Assembly: GCA_016870235.1 (NCBI GenBank)
Contig: VGCB01000110.1
Location: 1-7,802, forward strand
Source: Actinomycetota bacterium
GTDB lineage: Bacteria > Actinomycetota > Thermoleophilia > Gaiellales > Gaiellaceae
Length of the DNA stretch: 7,802 nt
Reading direction: 5' to 3'
Shown: positions 1-6,351 of the stretch, piece by piece
How the letters are laid out: each line of letters starts with the position of its first letter
How positions within the stretch are numbered: the first letter of the stretch is position 1
Translations under genes and position numbers: made by a program
The notes under the pieces: model-generated
Told to the model about the DNA's origin: nothing
The model's database searches: none
The model's input: only the letters and a program-made list of their open reading frames with translations

Positions 1-431
1 GCGTCAGCCACGTCCGTCGTCGGCACCGCGTTCCCGCAGTCGGCGAGATGCGCCTTCGCGAGCACCGTGTAGCGGTGGACGCAGTCGTCGTCGAGAACCG
101 GGATCACCACGCACCAGTCGGCGGCGTGCGAGTTGCCGTGGTACGGGGAGTTGTGGAGGTAGGCGTCGCCGCGCCTGGGCGAGGGATGCACCTCCTTCAG
201 GTAGCGCGCGATCAGGTCGGGGCCGCTCATCACGTGGATCGGCAGGCTCTCCGCCATCGCGAGCATCTCGTCGCCGGCGGTGAGGATGCAGCAGGAGAAG
301 TCGCGCGCCGTGTTCAGGATCGCCGAGCGCGCCGCCCGCAGCAGCGTGTTCATCATCGCGCGCGCCACGCCCTCGAACCGGTTCGAGAGGAGCGCGAGCT
401 CGAGCGGCGAGCTCTCGCGTCGCTCAGCCAT
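1..431 (-). CDS. hyuB: Hydantoinase B / oxoprolinase-type subunit, copy 1 (N-terminal 143 residues; runs off left edge)
   Basis: The reading frame starts at ATG 431-429 and stays open to the left edge, giving 143 residues of a protein that usually has about 520-600. The N-terminus shows family hallmarks: FEGVARAMMNTLLRAARS (residues 19-36), ARDFSC (42-47), a GDAYLHNSPYHGNSHAADW block (88-106) and KAHLADCG (126-133). H102, D105 and H128 match in order and spacing the three Mn ligands I recall from the acetone carboxylase alpha subunit, so a metal site is likely. The start is well supported: GGAGGT lies at 441-436, four bases upstream, and the ATG overlaps the last 8 bases of hyuA copy 1, indicating translational coupling and a heteromeric HyuA-HyuB enzyme. 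It should act in the cytoplasm in ATP-dependent hydrolysis or carboxylation of an amide, imide or ketone; the substrate is unknown. The frame is intact as far as visible. Family call is secure, exact function is not. Confidence 0.93.
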   Translation of the reverse strand, partial: MAERRESSPLELALLSNRFEGVARAMMNTLLRAARSAILNTARDFSCCILTAGDEMLAMAESLPIHVMSGPDLIARYLKEVHPSPRRGDAYLHNSPYHGNSHAADWCVVIPVLDDDCVHRYTVLAKAHLADCGNAVPTTDVAD

Positions 432-2535
432 GCGCACCTCCGGCACCGAGCGGCTCGATCAGGAGCGACCCGGACGGGGCCCGCTCGACCGTCGCTCGCT
501 CGTCGAGGACGACCGTCGTCACCGGCGACTCGACGAGCAGTGGGCCCTCGTGCCGCTCGCCGACCGCCAGCGAGTCGAGGAGTCTGACGGGCGTGTCGAC
601 GACGCCGAGACCCGGGAAGTAGGCGCGCCGAGTCGGCTCGACAGCTCGGGATGACACCTCGGGCCTCGCACGCGCCAGCCCGTGCTCCTGCAGGACGCAG
701 CGCGCGTGCGCCCGCCAGGTGACGATCTCGACGTGCGCCTCGGCGTCGCACACGGCGAAGAGCTCCTCGTGCGCGGCGTGGAAGTCCGCCCGCAGCGCCT
801 CCACCTGCGCCGGCGTCTCGAGCCGGCCGTCGCGGATCGGCACCTCGATCTCCCAGACCTGGTGCGGGTACCGGGCCTCGACCGTGAACCGCAGCTCCGT
901 CTCGCGCGCGCCGGCGCCCGCCGTCGCGAGGAACGCCTCGGCCACGGCCTGCAGCCCGGCGAGGACGGCTGCCGCCCGCTCCGCGTCGAACGCCGCCGTC
1001 GACATGACCTCGGTCGTCGCGAAGAGGGCCTGCAGGTCGGAGACGAGAGCCCCGCTCGCCGAGAGCGCCGCCGCCACGTCGGGGATGACGACGCGGGCGA
1101 GCCCGAGGCGCCGCGCGATTCCGACCGAGTACAGCCCCGCCCCGCCGCCGCCGCCGATCATCACCGCCTCGGCCGGATCGATCCCCTGTGCGAGCGTGAT
1201 CCCCTCGATCGCCGTCACCATCCGCTCGATCGCGAGCCCGAGCACCGCCGACGCGGCCTCATGGACGTCGAGCCCGAGCGGACCGGCGACATCGCGCACG
1301 AGCACCCGGCGGGCAAGGTCGACCGAGACCTCCATCTCGCCCCCGAGGAAGTAGCCGGGATCGATGTAGCCGAGGACGAGGCAGGCGTCGGTCACCGTCG
1401 GCCGGTCGCCGCCGCGTCCGTACGCGGCCGGGCCGGGCTCGGCGCCGGCGCTCTGCGGGCCGACGTGGAGCAGCCCGCCCTCGTCGACCCACGCGATCGA
1501 GCCGCCACCGGCGCCGACCGACTTGACGTCGACGGAGGGGAAGCCGGTGATGAACCCGTAGGTGGGATGGCCGACGATCGTCTCGCGCGTGGTCGGGATC
1601 CGGCCTCGGCGCACGAGGCTGACGTCGTAGGTCGTCCCGCCCGCGTCGGTGACGAGCGCCGTGTCGGAGCCGCCGTCGAGGCGCGCGAAGTGCCTGCCCG
1701 CGACCGGCGCCGCGGCCGGGCCGGAGCCGATCGAATGGATCGGCGCCTCTGCGACCGCCTCGGCGTCGAGGACACCGCCCGACGAGGCCATGATCAGCAG
1801 GCGGCCGGCGAAGCCCTCCGCCCGCAGGCGTGCCTCCAGCGCGCGGAAGAACCGGCTCATGAGCGGCTTCAGCGACACATCGATCGCCGCCGAGGAGGCG
1901 CGTCTGTACTCCCGCACGCTCGGGTTGAGCCGGTGCGAGAGCGTCACCGGCAGCCCCGGGAGCTCCTCGGCCAGGATCTCGCCGACCCGGCGCTCGTGCG
2001 CCGGGTTGACGATCGACCAGAGGAGGCACACCGCCACGGCCTCGATCTCGCGCTCCCGGAGCGCTCTCGCGACGCCGCGCACCGCCGCCTCGTCGAGCGG
2101 CGTGGAGACCGTGCCGTCCGCGAGCACCCGCTCCGGGATCTCGAACGTCAGCGACCGCGGCACGTACGGCGCCGGGTACTCCTGCGTGTAGTCGAAGAGC
2201 GCCGTGCGACCCCCGCCCTCGCGGAAGAGCAGGACGTCAGGGTGGCCTTGCGTGCAGAGGAGCGCCGTCCGCGCCGTCGTTCCCGTGACGACGGCGTTCG
2301 TCGCGCGCGTCGTGCCGAAGACGAGGCGCTCGCCGCGTCCGAGGAGCTCGCCCACCGACAGCCCGTGGTCGGCGGCCGCGGCCGCGAAGACGTCGAGCAG
2401 CCCGTCGATCGGGTCGAGCGGTGTCGTCGGGCGCTTGTAGAACCGCAGCTCGGGATCGCTGCCCTCGACGACGAGATCGGTGAACGTGCCGCCCGTGTCG
2501 ACGGCGAACCGAAGCTTCGACCCGTCGACGATCAC
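424..2535 (-). CDS. hyuA: Hydantoinase A / oxoprolinase-type ATP-binding subunit, copy 1
   Basis: This is an intact 703-residue protein, normal length for HyuA. It carries the family's nucleotide-binding landmarks in order: DTGGTFTD (13-20), FGTTRATNAV (73-82), ASSGG (250-254), SGPAAAPVAG (271-280), TDAGGTTYD (296-304), GAGGGS (341-346), GPQSAGAEPGPAAYG (359-373), VTDACLVLGY (381-390) and a Gly-rich GGGGGAG (461-467). Roughly, an N-terminal Hydant_A_N domain spans residues 9-195, the Hydantoinase_A core 205-505, and a C-terminal domain 515-690. Family members activate a substrate with ATP for ring opening or carboxylation, together with HyuB. The chosen start is GTG 2535-2533, just before the conserved RFAVDTGGTFTD segment; upstream in-frame sequence is uppP shadow. 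The ribosome site is weak: GAGAGG lies 16 bases upstream. The gene begins 20 bases after uppP and overlaps hyuB copy 1 by 8 bases. The second phosphate motif reads DAGGTTYD, not the common DMGGTSTD. Substrate is unknown. Confidence 0.95.
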   Translation of the reverse strand: MIVDGSKLRFAVDTGGTFTDLVVEGSDPELRFYKRPTTPLDPIDGLLDVFAAAAADHGLSVGELLGRGERLVFGTTRATNAVVTGTTARTALLCTQGHPDVLLFREGGGRTALFDYTQEYPAPYVPRSLTFEIPERVLADGTVSTPLDEAAVRGVARALREREIEAVAVCLLWSIVNPAHERRVGEILAEELPGLPVTLSHRLNPSVREYRRASSAAIDVSLKPLMSRFFRALEARLRAEGFAGRLLIMASSGGVLDAEAVAEAPIHSIGSGPAAAPVAGRHFARLDGGSDTALVTDAGGTTYDVSLVRRGRIPTTRETIVGHPTYGFITGFPSVDVKSVGAGGGSIAWVDEGGLLHVGPQSAGAEPGPAAYGRGGDRPTVTDACLVLGYIDPGYFLGGEMEVSVDLARRVLVRDVAGPLGLDVHEAASAVLGLAIERMVTAIEGITLAQGIDPAEAVMIGGGGGAGLYSVGIARRLGLARVVIPDVAAALSASGALVSDLQALFATTEVMSTAAFDAERAAAVLAGLQAVAEAFLATAGAGARETELRFTVEARYPHQVWEIEVPIRDGRLETPAQVEALRADFHAAHEELFAVCDAEAHVEIVTWRAHARCVLQEHGLARARPEVSSRAVEPTRRAYFPGLGVVDTPVRLLDSLAVGERHEGPLLVESPVTTVVLDERATVERAPSGSLLIEPLGAGGAHG
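436..441 (-). promoter_or_regulatory. Shine-Dalgarno site of hyuB copy 1, inside the end of hyuA copy 1
   Basis: The minus strand reads GGAGGT followed by GCGC and then the ATG at 431-429. It lies within the last codons of hyuA copy 1. Together with the 8-bp gene overlap it fixes the hyuB start and points to coupled translation of the two subunits. Confidence 0.8.
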
Positions 2536-2555
2536 ACGCGGAAGCCTACGACCTC

Positions 2556-3371
2556 TCAGTCGATGACGCCGCTGTAGGCGAGCCCGAGCACGACCGCGCC
2601 GAGCACGACGCGGTAGGCGACGAAGACGTAGACCGTGTGGTTCGCGAGGAAGCGGAGGAGGAAGGCGATCGAGGCGTACCCGGCGACGAACGCGAGGATG
2701 GTCGCGATCACGGTCATCCCGACGCTCGCGTGATTCTCGCCGCCGATGTCCTTGAGCTCGTACAGGCCGCTGAGCACGACCGCCGGGATCGAGAGCAGAA
2801 ACGAGTACCGCGCCGCCGCCGCCCGCTCGAGGCCGAGGAAGAGCCCGGCGGTCAGCGTCGCGCCGGACCGCGAGACGCCCGGGACGAGCGCCGCCGCCTG
2901 CGCGAGCCCGATCGCGATGCCGTCGCGCCACCGGAGCGACTCGATCGGCCGCGTCCGCTTGCCGACCTTCTCCGCGACGAGGAGCACGAGCCCGAGCACG
3001 ATCAGCGTCGTCCCGATCAGCCTCAGGCTGCGGGCCCCGTTCTCGATCTGATCCGAGAAGACGACGCCGAAGATGACGATCGGAATCGTGCCGAGGAGGA
3101 TGTACCAGCCGAGTCGCGCCTTCGGGCCGGAACGGCGCGAAGGGTCGTGCAGGCTCGCGACCCACGCGGTGACGATCTCGACGATGTCGCGCCGGAAGTA
3201 GATGACGACCGCGGCAAGGGTGCCGAGCTGGGTCACCGCCGTGAACGCGGCCCCGGGATCCTCCCAGCCGACGAACGCGGGCACGATTCGCAGGTGGCCC
3301 GTGCTCGAGATCGGCAGAAACTCCGTCAGCCCCTGGATGATGCCGAGGACGATCGCCTCGAGAATGCTCAT
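2556..3371 (-). CDS. uppP: Undecaprenyl-diphosphatase UppP (BacA family)
   Basis: The 271-residue integral membrane protein dephosphorylates undecaprenyl diphosphate to the monophosphate. It thereby recycles the lipid carrier for peptidoglycan and other wall polymers, and overexpressed homologues give bacitracin resistance. Both signature regions are present: QGLTEFLPISSTGHL at residues 13-27 (E17, S22-S23, H26) and PGVSRSGAT at 164-172 with the essential Arg at R168. Hydrophobic stretches at about 41-58, 86-107, 117-133, 152-165, 187-204, 217-240 and 247-268 fit the family's multi-pass topology. Length is typical (E. coli 273). Position 13 is Gln where E. coli has Glu17, a common family variant. 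The start ATG 3371-3369 has GGGGGAG at 3381-3375 just upstream, a short spacing, and a second purine run, GGGAGGG, at 3393-3387. It is the first gene after the divergent spacer and is followed at 20 bp by hyuA copy 1, so the two are probably co-transcribed. Confidence 0.97.
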   Translation of the reverse strand: MSILEAIVLGIIQGLTEFLPISSTGHLRIVPAFVGWEDPGAAFTAVTQLGTLAAVVIYFRRDIVEIVTAWVASLHDPSRRSGPKARLGWYILLGTIPIVIFGVVFSDQIENGARSLRLIGTTLIVLGLVLLVAEKVGKRTRPIESLRWRDGIAIGLAQAAALVPGVSRSGATLTAGLFLGLERAAAARYSFLLSIPAVVLSGLYELKDIGGENHASVGMTVIATILAFVAGYASIAFLLRFLANHTVYVFVAYRVVLGAVVLGLAYSGVID

Positions 3372-3392
3372 GCGCTCCCCCGCCTGCCCTCC

Positions 3393-3409
3393 CGCGCCGG
3401 CCGGGCGCG
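3393..3409. repeat. Perfect 6-bp inverted repeat in the uppP leader
   Basis: CGCGCC (3393-3398) and GGCGCG (3404-3409) are separated by GGCCG. In uppP mRNA the hairpin would sit 22-38 bases before the start codon, abutting the outer purine run at 3393-3387. It may be a protein-binding palindrome, an RNA hairpin, or chance in GC-rich DNA. Confidence 0.35.
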
Positions 3410-3472
3410 TCTTCCATGTGACGCCACGGGAGGACGCTAGCCGAGAGGCGCAGACGGACGGGCGGGAAACCG

Positions 3473-3478
3473 TAGACT
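3473..3478 (+). promoter_or_regulatory. -10 element (TAGACT) of a probable leaderless promoter for the hydrolase
   Basis: TAGACT matches the TAnnnT -10 consensus and ends 6 bases before the GTG at 3485, placing transcription initiation at or next to the start codon. The first three bases (TAG) are an in-frame stop, so the gene cannot begin further upstream. No Shine-Dalgarno sits at normal distance. No good -35 is visible about 17 bases upstream. Leaderless genes of this layout are common in actinobacteria. Confidence 0.5.
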
Positions 3479-3484
3479 CGACAC

Positions 3485-4264
3485 GTGCCCCGCGACAGCC
3501 TCGAGATCCTGCACGACCCGCCGCCGCCCGACGCGGATCTCCGGGTCGTCTACGGCCCCGAGCCGCTCCAGTTCGGCGACCTGCGGCTGCCGCCCGGCGC
3601 CGGGCCGCACCCGCTCGTCGTCAACATCCACGGCGGCTACTGGCAGGCGATCTACAACCTCACCCACGCCGGGCACCTCTGCGCCGACCTCACGCGCCGC
3701 GGCATCGCCACCTGGAACGTCGAGTACCGGCGGATCGGCGACCCCGGCGGCGGGTGGCCGGCCGTGCACGAGGACACGCTCGCGGCGATCGACCACGTCG
3801 CCGTCCTCGCCCGCACCCAGCCGATCGACCTCGACCGGGTCCTGCTGATGGGGCACTCGGCGGGCGGCCACCTCGCGCTCCTCGCCGGGATCCGGACGGC
3901 GCTGACGATCCGCGGCGTCGTCTCGCTGGCCGGCGTCGTCGACCTCCACGAGATCGACCGCCTCGGCGACGACAACGGCATCGTCGCGCGCATGCTCGGG
4001 GGCCGGCCCGAGGAGGCGCCGGCGCTCTGGCGCGATGCCTCCCCGCGCTCGCACCTGCCGCTCGGGATCCGCTTCGTGCTCGCCTGCGGCACCGAGGACG
4101 TCCACTGGGGCCCGAACGAGGCCTTCGCCGAGGCGGCCCGCGCGGCCGGCGACGAGGTCGAGCTGCTGCCGCTCCCCGGCGCCGGGCACTTCGAGGTCAT
4201 CGACCCGCTCGCGTCCGAGTGGGCGGTGATCCGCGCCAAGGCGCTCGAGCTCCTCGGCAGCTGA
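3485..4264 (+). CDS. Alpha/beta-hydrolase fold enzyme, arylformamidase (kynurenine formamidase)-like
   Basis: The 259-residue protein carries a serine-hydrolase signature. The HGGYW oxyanion motif is at residues 49-53, the nucleophile elbow GHSAGGH at 123-129 (S125), the likely acid is D205 in CGTEDVHW, and the base is H235 in GAGHFEVID. There is no signal peptide or membrane segment, so it should be cytoplasmic. HGGYWQ with a GHSAGxH elbow is typical of arylformamidases and related small-molecule esterases or amidases; conversion of N-formylkynurenine is possible, but other amide or ester substrates are equally open. The start is GTG at 3485: an in-frame TAG at 3473 blocks anything upstream, and the next Met is internal (residue 122). 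It has no clear ribosome site and appears leaderless. It is the only plus-strand gene, divergent from uppP and convergent with hyuA copy 2, ending 21 bp from that gene's stop. The fold and triad are confident; the substrate is not. Confidence 0.9.
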   Translation: MPRDSLEILHDPPPPDADLRVVYGPEPLQFGDLRLPPGAGPHPLVVNIHGGYWQAIYNLTHAGHLCADLTRRGIATWNVEYRRIGDPGGGWPAVHEDTLAAIDHVAVLARTQPIDLDRVLLMGHSAGGHLALLAGIRTALTIRGVVSLAGVVDLHEIDRLGDDNGIVARMLGGRPEEAPALWRDASPRSHLPLGIRFVLACGTEDVHWGPNEAFAEAARAAGDEVELLPLPGAGHFEVIDPLASEWAVIRAKALELLGS

Positions 4265-4285
4265 CACAGAGGCGGCAGCGCGCCG
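4265..4285. other. 21-bp convergent spacer without a visible terminator
   Basis: The hydrolase and hyuA copy 2 converge here. The spacer and the adjoining end of hyuA copy 2 contain an 8-bp direct repeat, CGCCGTCA, at 4281-4288 and 4292-4299. The second copy lies inside hyuA codons and the first spans its stop. There is no strong stem followed by a T-tract on either strand, so termination must be Rho-dependent or occur elsewhere. Confidence 0.5.
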
Positions 4286-6351
4286 TCAGACCGCCGTCAT
4301 CACATGCAGGTCCGGACGCGCGAGCGTGAGCCGCCAGCCCGGGAAGACGACGATCGTCGTCGTCGTCTCCTCGACGATCGCGGGGCCCTCGATCGCGTCG
4401 CCGACGGCGAGCGCCGATGCCTCGTACACGGGTGTCGGCCGGTACCTGCCTTCCTCCGCGAAGAGGCAAGAGCGCGTTCCCGCCGGCTCGGGCGAGCCCT
4501 CGTCGCGAGGGTGCGAGGTCGGCGTGGCAACGCGCGGCGCGCGGCCGTAGACGTTCACCTCGAGGTTGATCAGCTCCGGCGTGTTGTCGCGCTCGCAGTA
4601 CGTGTAGAGCGCCTCGTGGCGGCGGTGGAACGCCTCCTCGATCTCGGGCAGCCGCGAAGCGTCAATCGCGAAGACAGGGATCTCGACGCGGCACTCGTGC
4701 ACCTGGTCGACGTACTTCATGTCGAGCGCGCGCTCCACCGCGATCTCGTTGTCCGCGAAGCCCTCCTCGCGGAGCTCCCGCCGCCCGTGCTCCTCGAGCT
4801 CGCGGAAGACCGCTTCGAGCCTCGCCGCGTCGAGCGCCGGGAAGTGCACCGGGTACGAGGCGAGGTGCGTGTGCTTCACGTCCGCGACCGCCTCCCCGAA
4901 CGCGCAGAGGCCGGAAGCGACCCGCGGGATCACCACCTCGTGGATCCCGAGGTCGCCCGCGAGCCGCCCCGCGTGCGCCGAGGTCGCCCCTCCGCCTGCG
5001 ACGAGCCGGAAGTCGCGTGGGTCGTGGCCGCGCTCGACCGACACCGAGCGGATGCCGCCGATCATGTTCGCGTTGACGACGTGGAAGATGCCGAGCGCGG
5101 CGCGCTCGCACGAGATCCCGAGCGGCTTCGCGACACGCTCTGTCACCGCTTGTCGCGCGGCCGACGCGTCGATCGGCATCCGTCCGCCGAGGAGCGCCTC
5201 CTGGCTCAGGTAGCCGAGCACGAGGAGAGCGTCGGTCACGGTCGCCTCCGTCCCGCCGCGCATGTAGCAGGCGGGGCCGGGCAGTGCCTCGGCGCTCTGC
5301 GGCCCGACGTGAAGCAGCCCCTGCGCGTCGATCCAGCCGATCGATCCGCCTCCGGCGCCGATCGAGATCACGTTCACGAGCGGGATCCCGACGCGGTAGC
5401 GGCGATGTCGACGTCCTTGACGAGATCGACCTTGCCGCCGCGGACGAGCGAGATGTCGGTGCTCGTCCCACCCATGTCGAGCGTGAGGACATCGTCGTGA
5501 CCGAGAGCGCGCGCGAAGTGGAGCGCCGCGCTCGGCCCCGCCGCGGGGCCGGAGTTGAGAGCACTGACGGCGCGCCGTGCAAGCACCCGACCCGAGGTGA
5601 GCCCGCCGTTCGACTGCACGTAGCGGATCGGGCCGCGGTAGCCGAGGCCGACGAGCATCTCCTCGATCGCTCCGATGTACCGCGTCAGCCCCGGGGCGAC
5701 GTACGCGTTGACCGCAACCGTGCTCGTTCGCGTGTACTCGCGGATCTGCGGCAGGAGGTCGACCGAGAGCGTGACGTGCACCCCGGGCAGCTCGGCGGCG
5801 AGGATCTCGCCGGCACGGCGCTCGTGCTCGGGATGGAGGAACGACCACATGAACGAGACGCCGACGGCCACGACCCCCTCGGCACGGAACCGCGCGGCGG
5901 CGTCGACCACGTCCGCCTCGATGAGCGGCGTCCGCACCGAGCCGTCGCTCAGCACCCGCTCGGTGACCGGCATCCGCAGCCGGCGCGGGACGAGCATCGG
6001 CGCGGGCGGGTACCGGAAGTCGTAGCGATGCCCGTCCTCCTTGTGCCCGTTGCGGATCTCGAGCGAGTCCTCGTGGCCGCGTGTGCAGAGGAGGCCAGCC
6101 TTCGCTCCCTTGCATTGGAGCAGGGCGTTCAGCGCCACCGTCGTGCCGTGGATCACGAGGTCGCAGGAGCCGAGCAGATCCTCGACCGACGTCTCGAGCT
6201 GCGCCGCGATCAGGTCGAGCCCCGTGCGGATCGCGAGCGGCGGTTCGGCTGGGGTGGACGGTGTCTTGAAGAGCTCGACACGGCCGTCCGGGTCGAAGAG
6301 GATCAGGTCCGTGAAGGTGCCGCCGGTGTCGATCCCGATCCGGTAGCCCAT
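4286..6351 (-). CDS. hyuA: Hydantoinase A / oxoprolinase-type subunit, copy 2, with an apparent single-base frameshift
   Basis: The start ATG at 6351-6349 opens MGYRIGIDTGGTFTD, with GGGGAG at 6364-6359, seven bases upstream. Frame one encodes residues 1-317: DTGGTFTD (8-15), HGTTVALNALL (68-78), SNGG (247-250), SGPAAGPSAA (267-276) and the second phosphate motif DMGGTSTD (292-299). It ends with KDVDIA at base 5401 and would then terminate shortly after. The remainder lies one frame away, from 5401 to the stop at 4286: RYRVGIPLVNVISIGAGGGS, then GPQSAEALPGPACY, VTDALLVLGYL and a normal C-terminus. Restoring one C (GCC-CGC instead of GCCGC) gives a continuous 688-residue protein of normal length. 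It overlaps hyuB copy 2 by one base (TGATG). It is probably the ATP-binding partner of that subunit. Whether the break is a sequence error or real inactivation is undecided. It is clearly diverged from hyuA copy 1. Confidence 0.9.
5399..5403 (-). other. Frameshift point in hyuA copy 2
   Basis: Minus-strand bases GACATCGCCGCTACCGCGTC must switch frame after GAC ATC GCC to read CGC TAC CGC GTC. One missing C in a C-run (CCC to CC) explains it. There is no X-XXY-YYZ slippery heptamer here, so programmed -1 frameshifting is unlikely. Confidence 0.85.

Larger units (their letters stand above)
3372..3484. promoter_or_regulatory. Divergent intergenic region between uppP and the alpha/beta hydrolase
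   Basis: This 113-bp spacer separates two divergent starts and must hold the promoter(s) for both unless uppP is read from further away. Visible elements are the -10-like TAGACT for the hydrolase (3473-3478, plus strand), a weak -10-like TAGCGT for uppP (3439-3434, minus strand, no good -35), and a perfect 6-bp inverted repeat, CGCGCC/GGCGCG with a 5-base loop, at 3393-3409 in the predicted uppP leader. No recognisable operator for a known regulator was seen. Confidence 0.55.

Noticed and set aside
111..123. 13-bp sequence GCACCAGTCGGCG repeated at 111-123 and 7790-7802
   Set aside because: Both copies encode the conserved ADWC segment of the two HyuB proteins in the same frame. This is paralogous coding similarity, not a mobile-element or attachment repeat.
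682..2577. 631-residue open frame on the plus strand
   Set aside because: It lies antisense to hyuA copy 1, is Arg/Asp/Glu/Val-rich with no motif, and is a normal by-product of GC-rich coding DNA.
2536..3417. Upstream in-frame extension of hyuA copy 1 to an ATG at 3417 (997-residue reading)
   Set aside because: The added 293 or so residues are an Arg/Gly/Ala-rich out-of-frame reading of uppP with no domain. The conserved HyuA N-terminus begins at 2535.
3434..3439. TAGCGT as a confident -10 box for uppP
   Set aside because: It fits TAnnnT on the minus strand but has no -35-like sequence at proper spacing, and one such match in 113 bp is not significant.
3437..4267. 276-residue minus-strand open frame opposite the hydrolase
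   Set aside because: The plus-strand frame holds a complete serine-hydrolase triad and oxyanion motif. The minus reading has no family features.
4265..4300. Bidirectional terminator between the hydrolase and hyuA copy 2
   Set aside because: Only a weak 5-bp GGCGG/CCGCC pairing with a long loop and no T-tract is present. The visible structure is an 8-bp direct repeat.
3202..4329. 375-residue plus-strand open frame spanning the uppP start and the hydrolase
   Set aside because: It crosses two well-supported genes in the wrong frame and is mostly Arg/Pro/Ala repeats.
5395..5406. Programmed -1 ribosomal frameshift in hyuA copy 2
   Set aside because: No slippery heptamer or downstream pseudoknot was recognised, the family is not known for recoding, and a lost C in a C-run explains it more simply.
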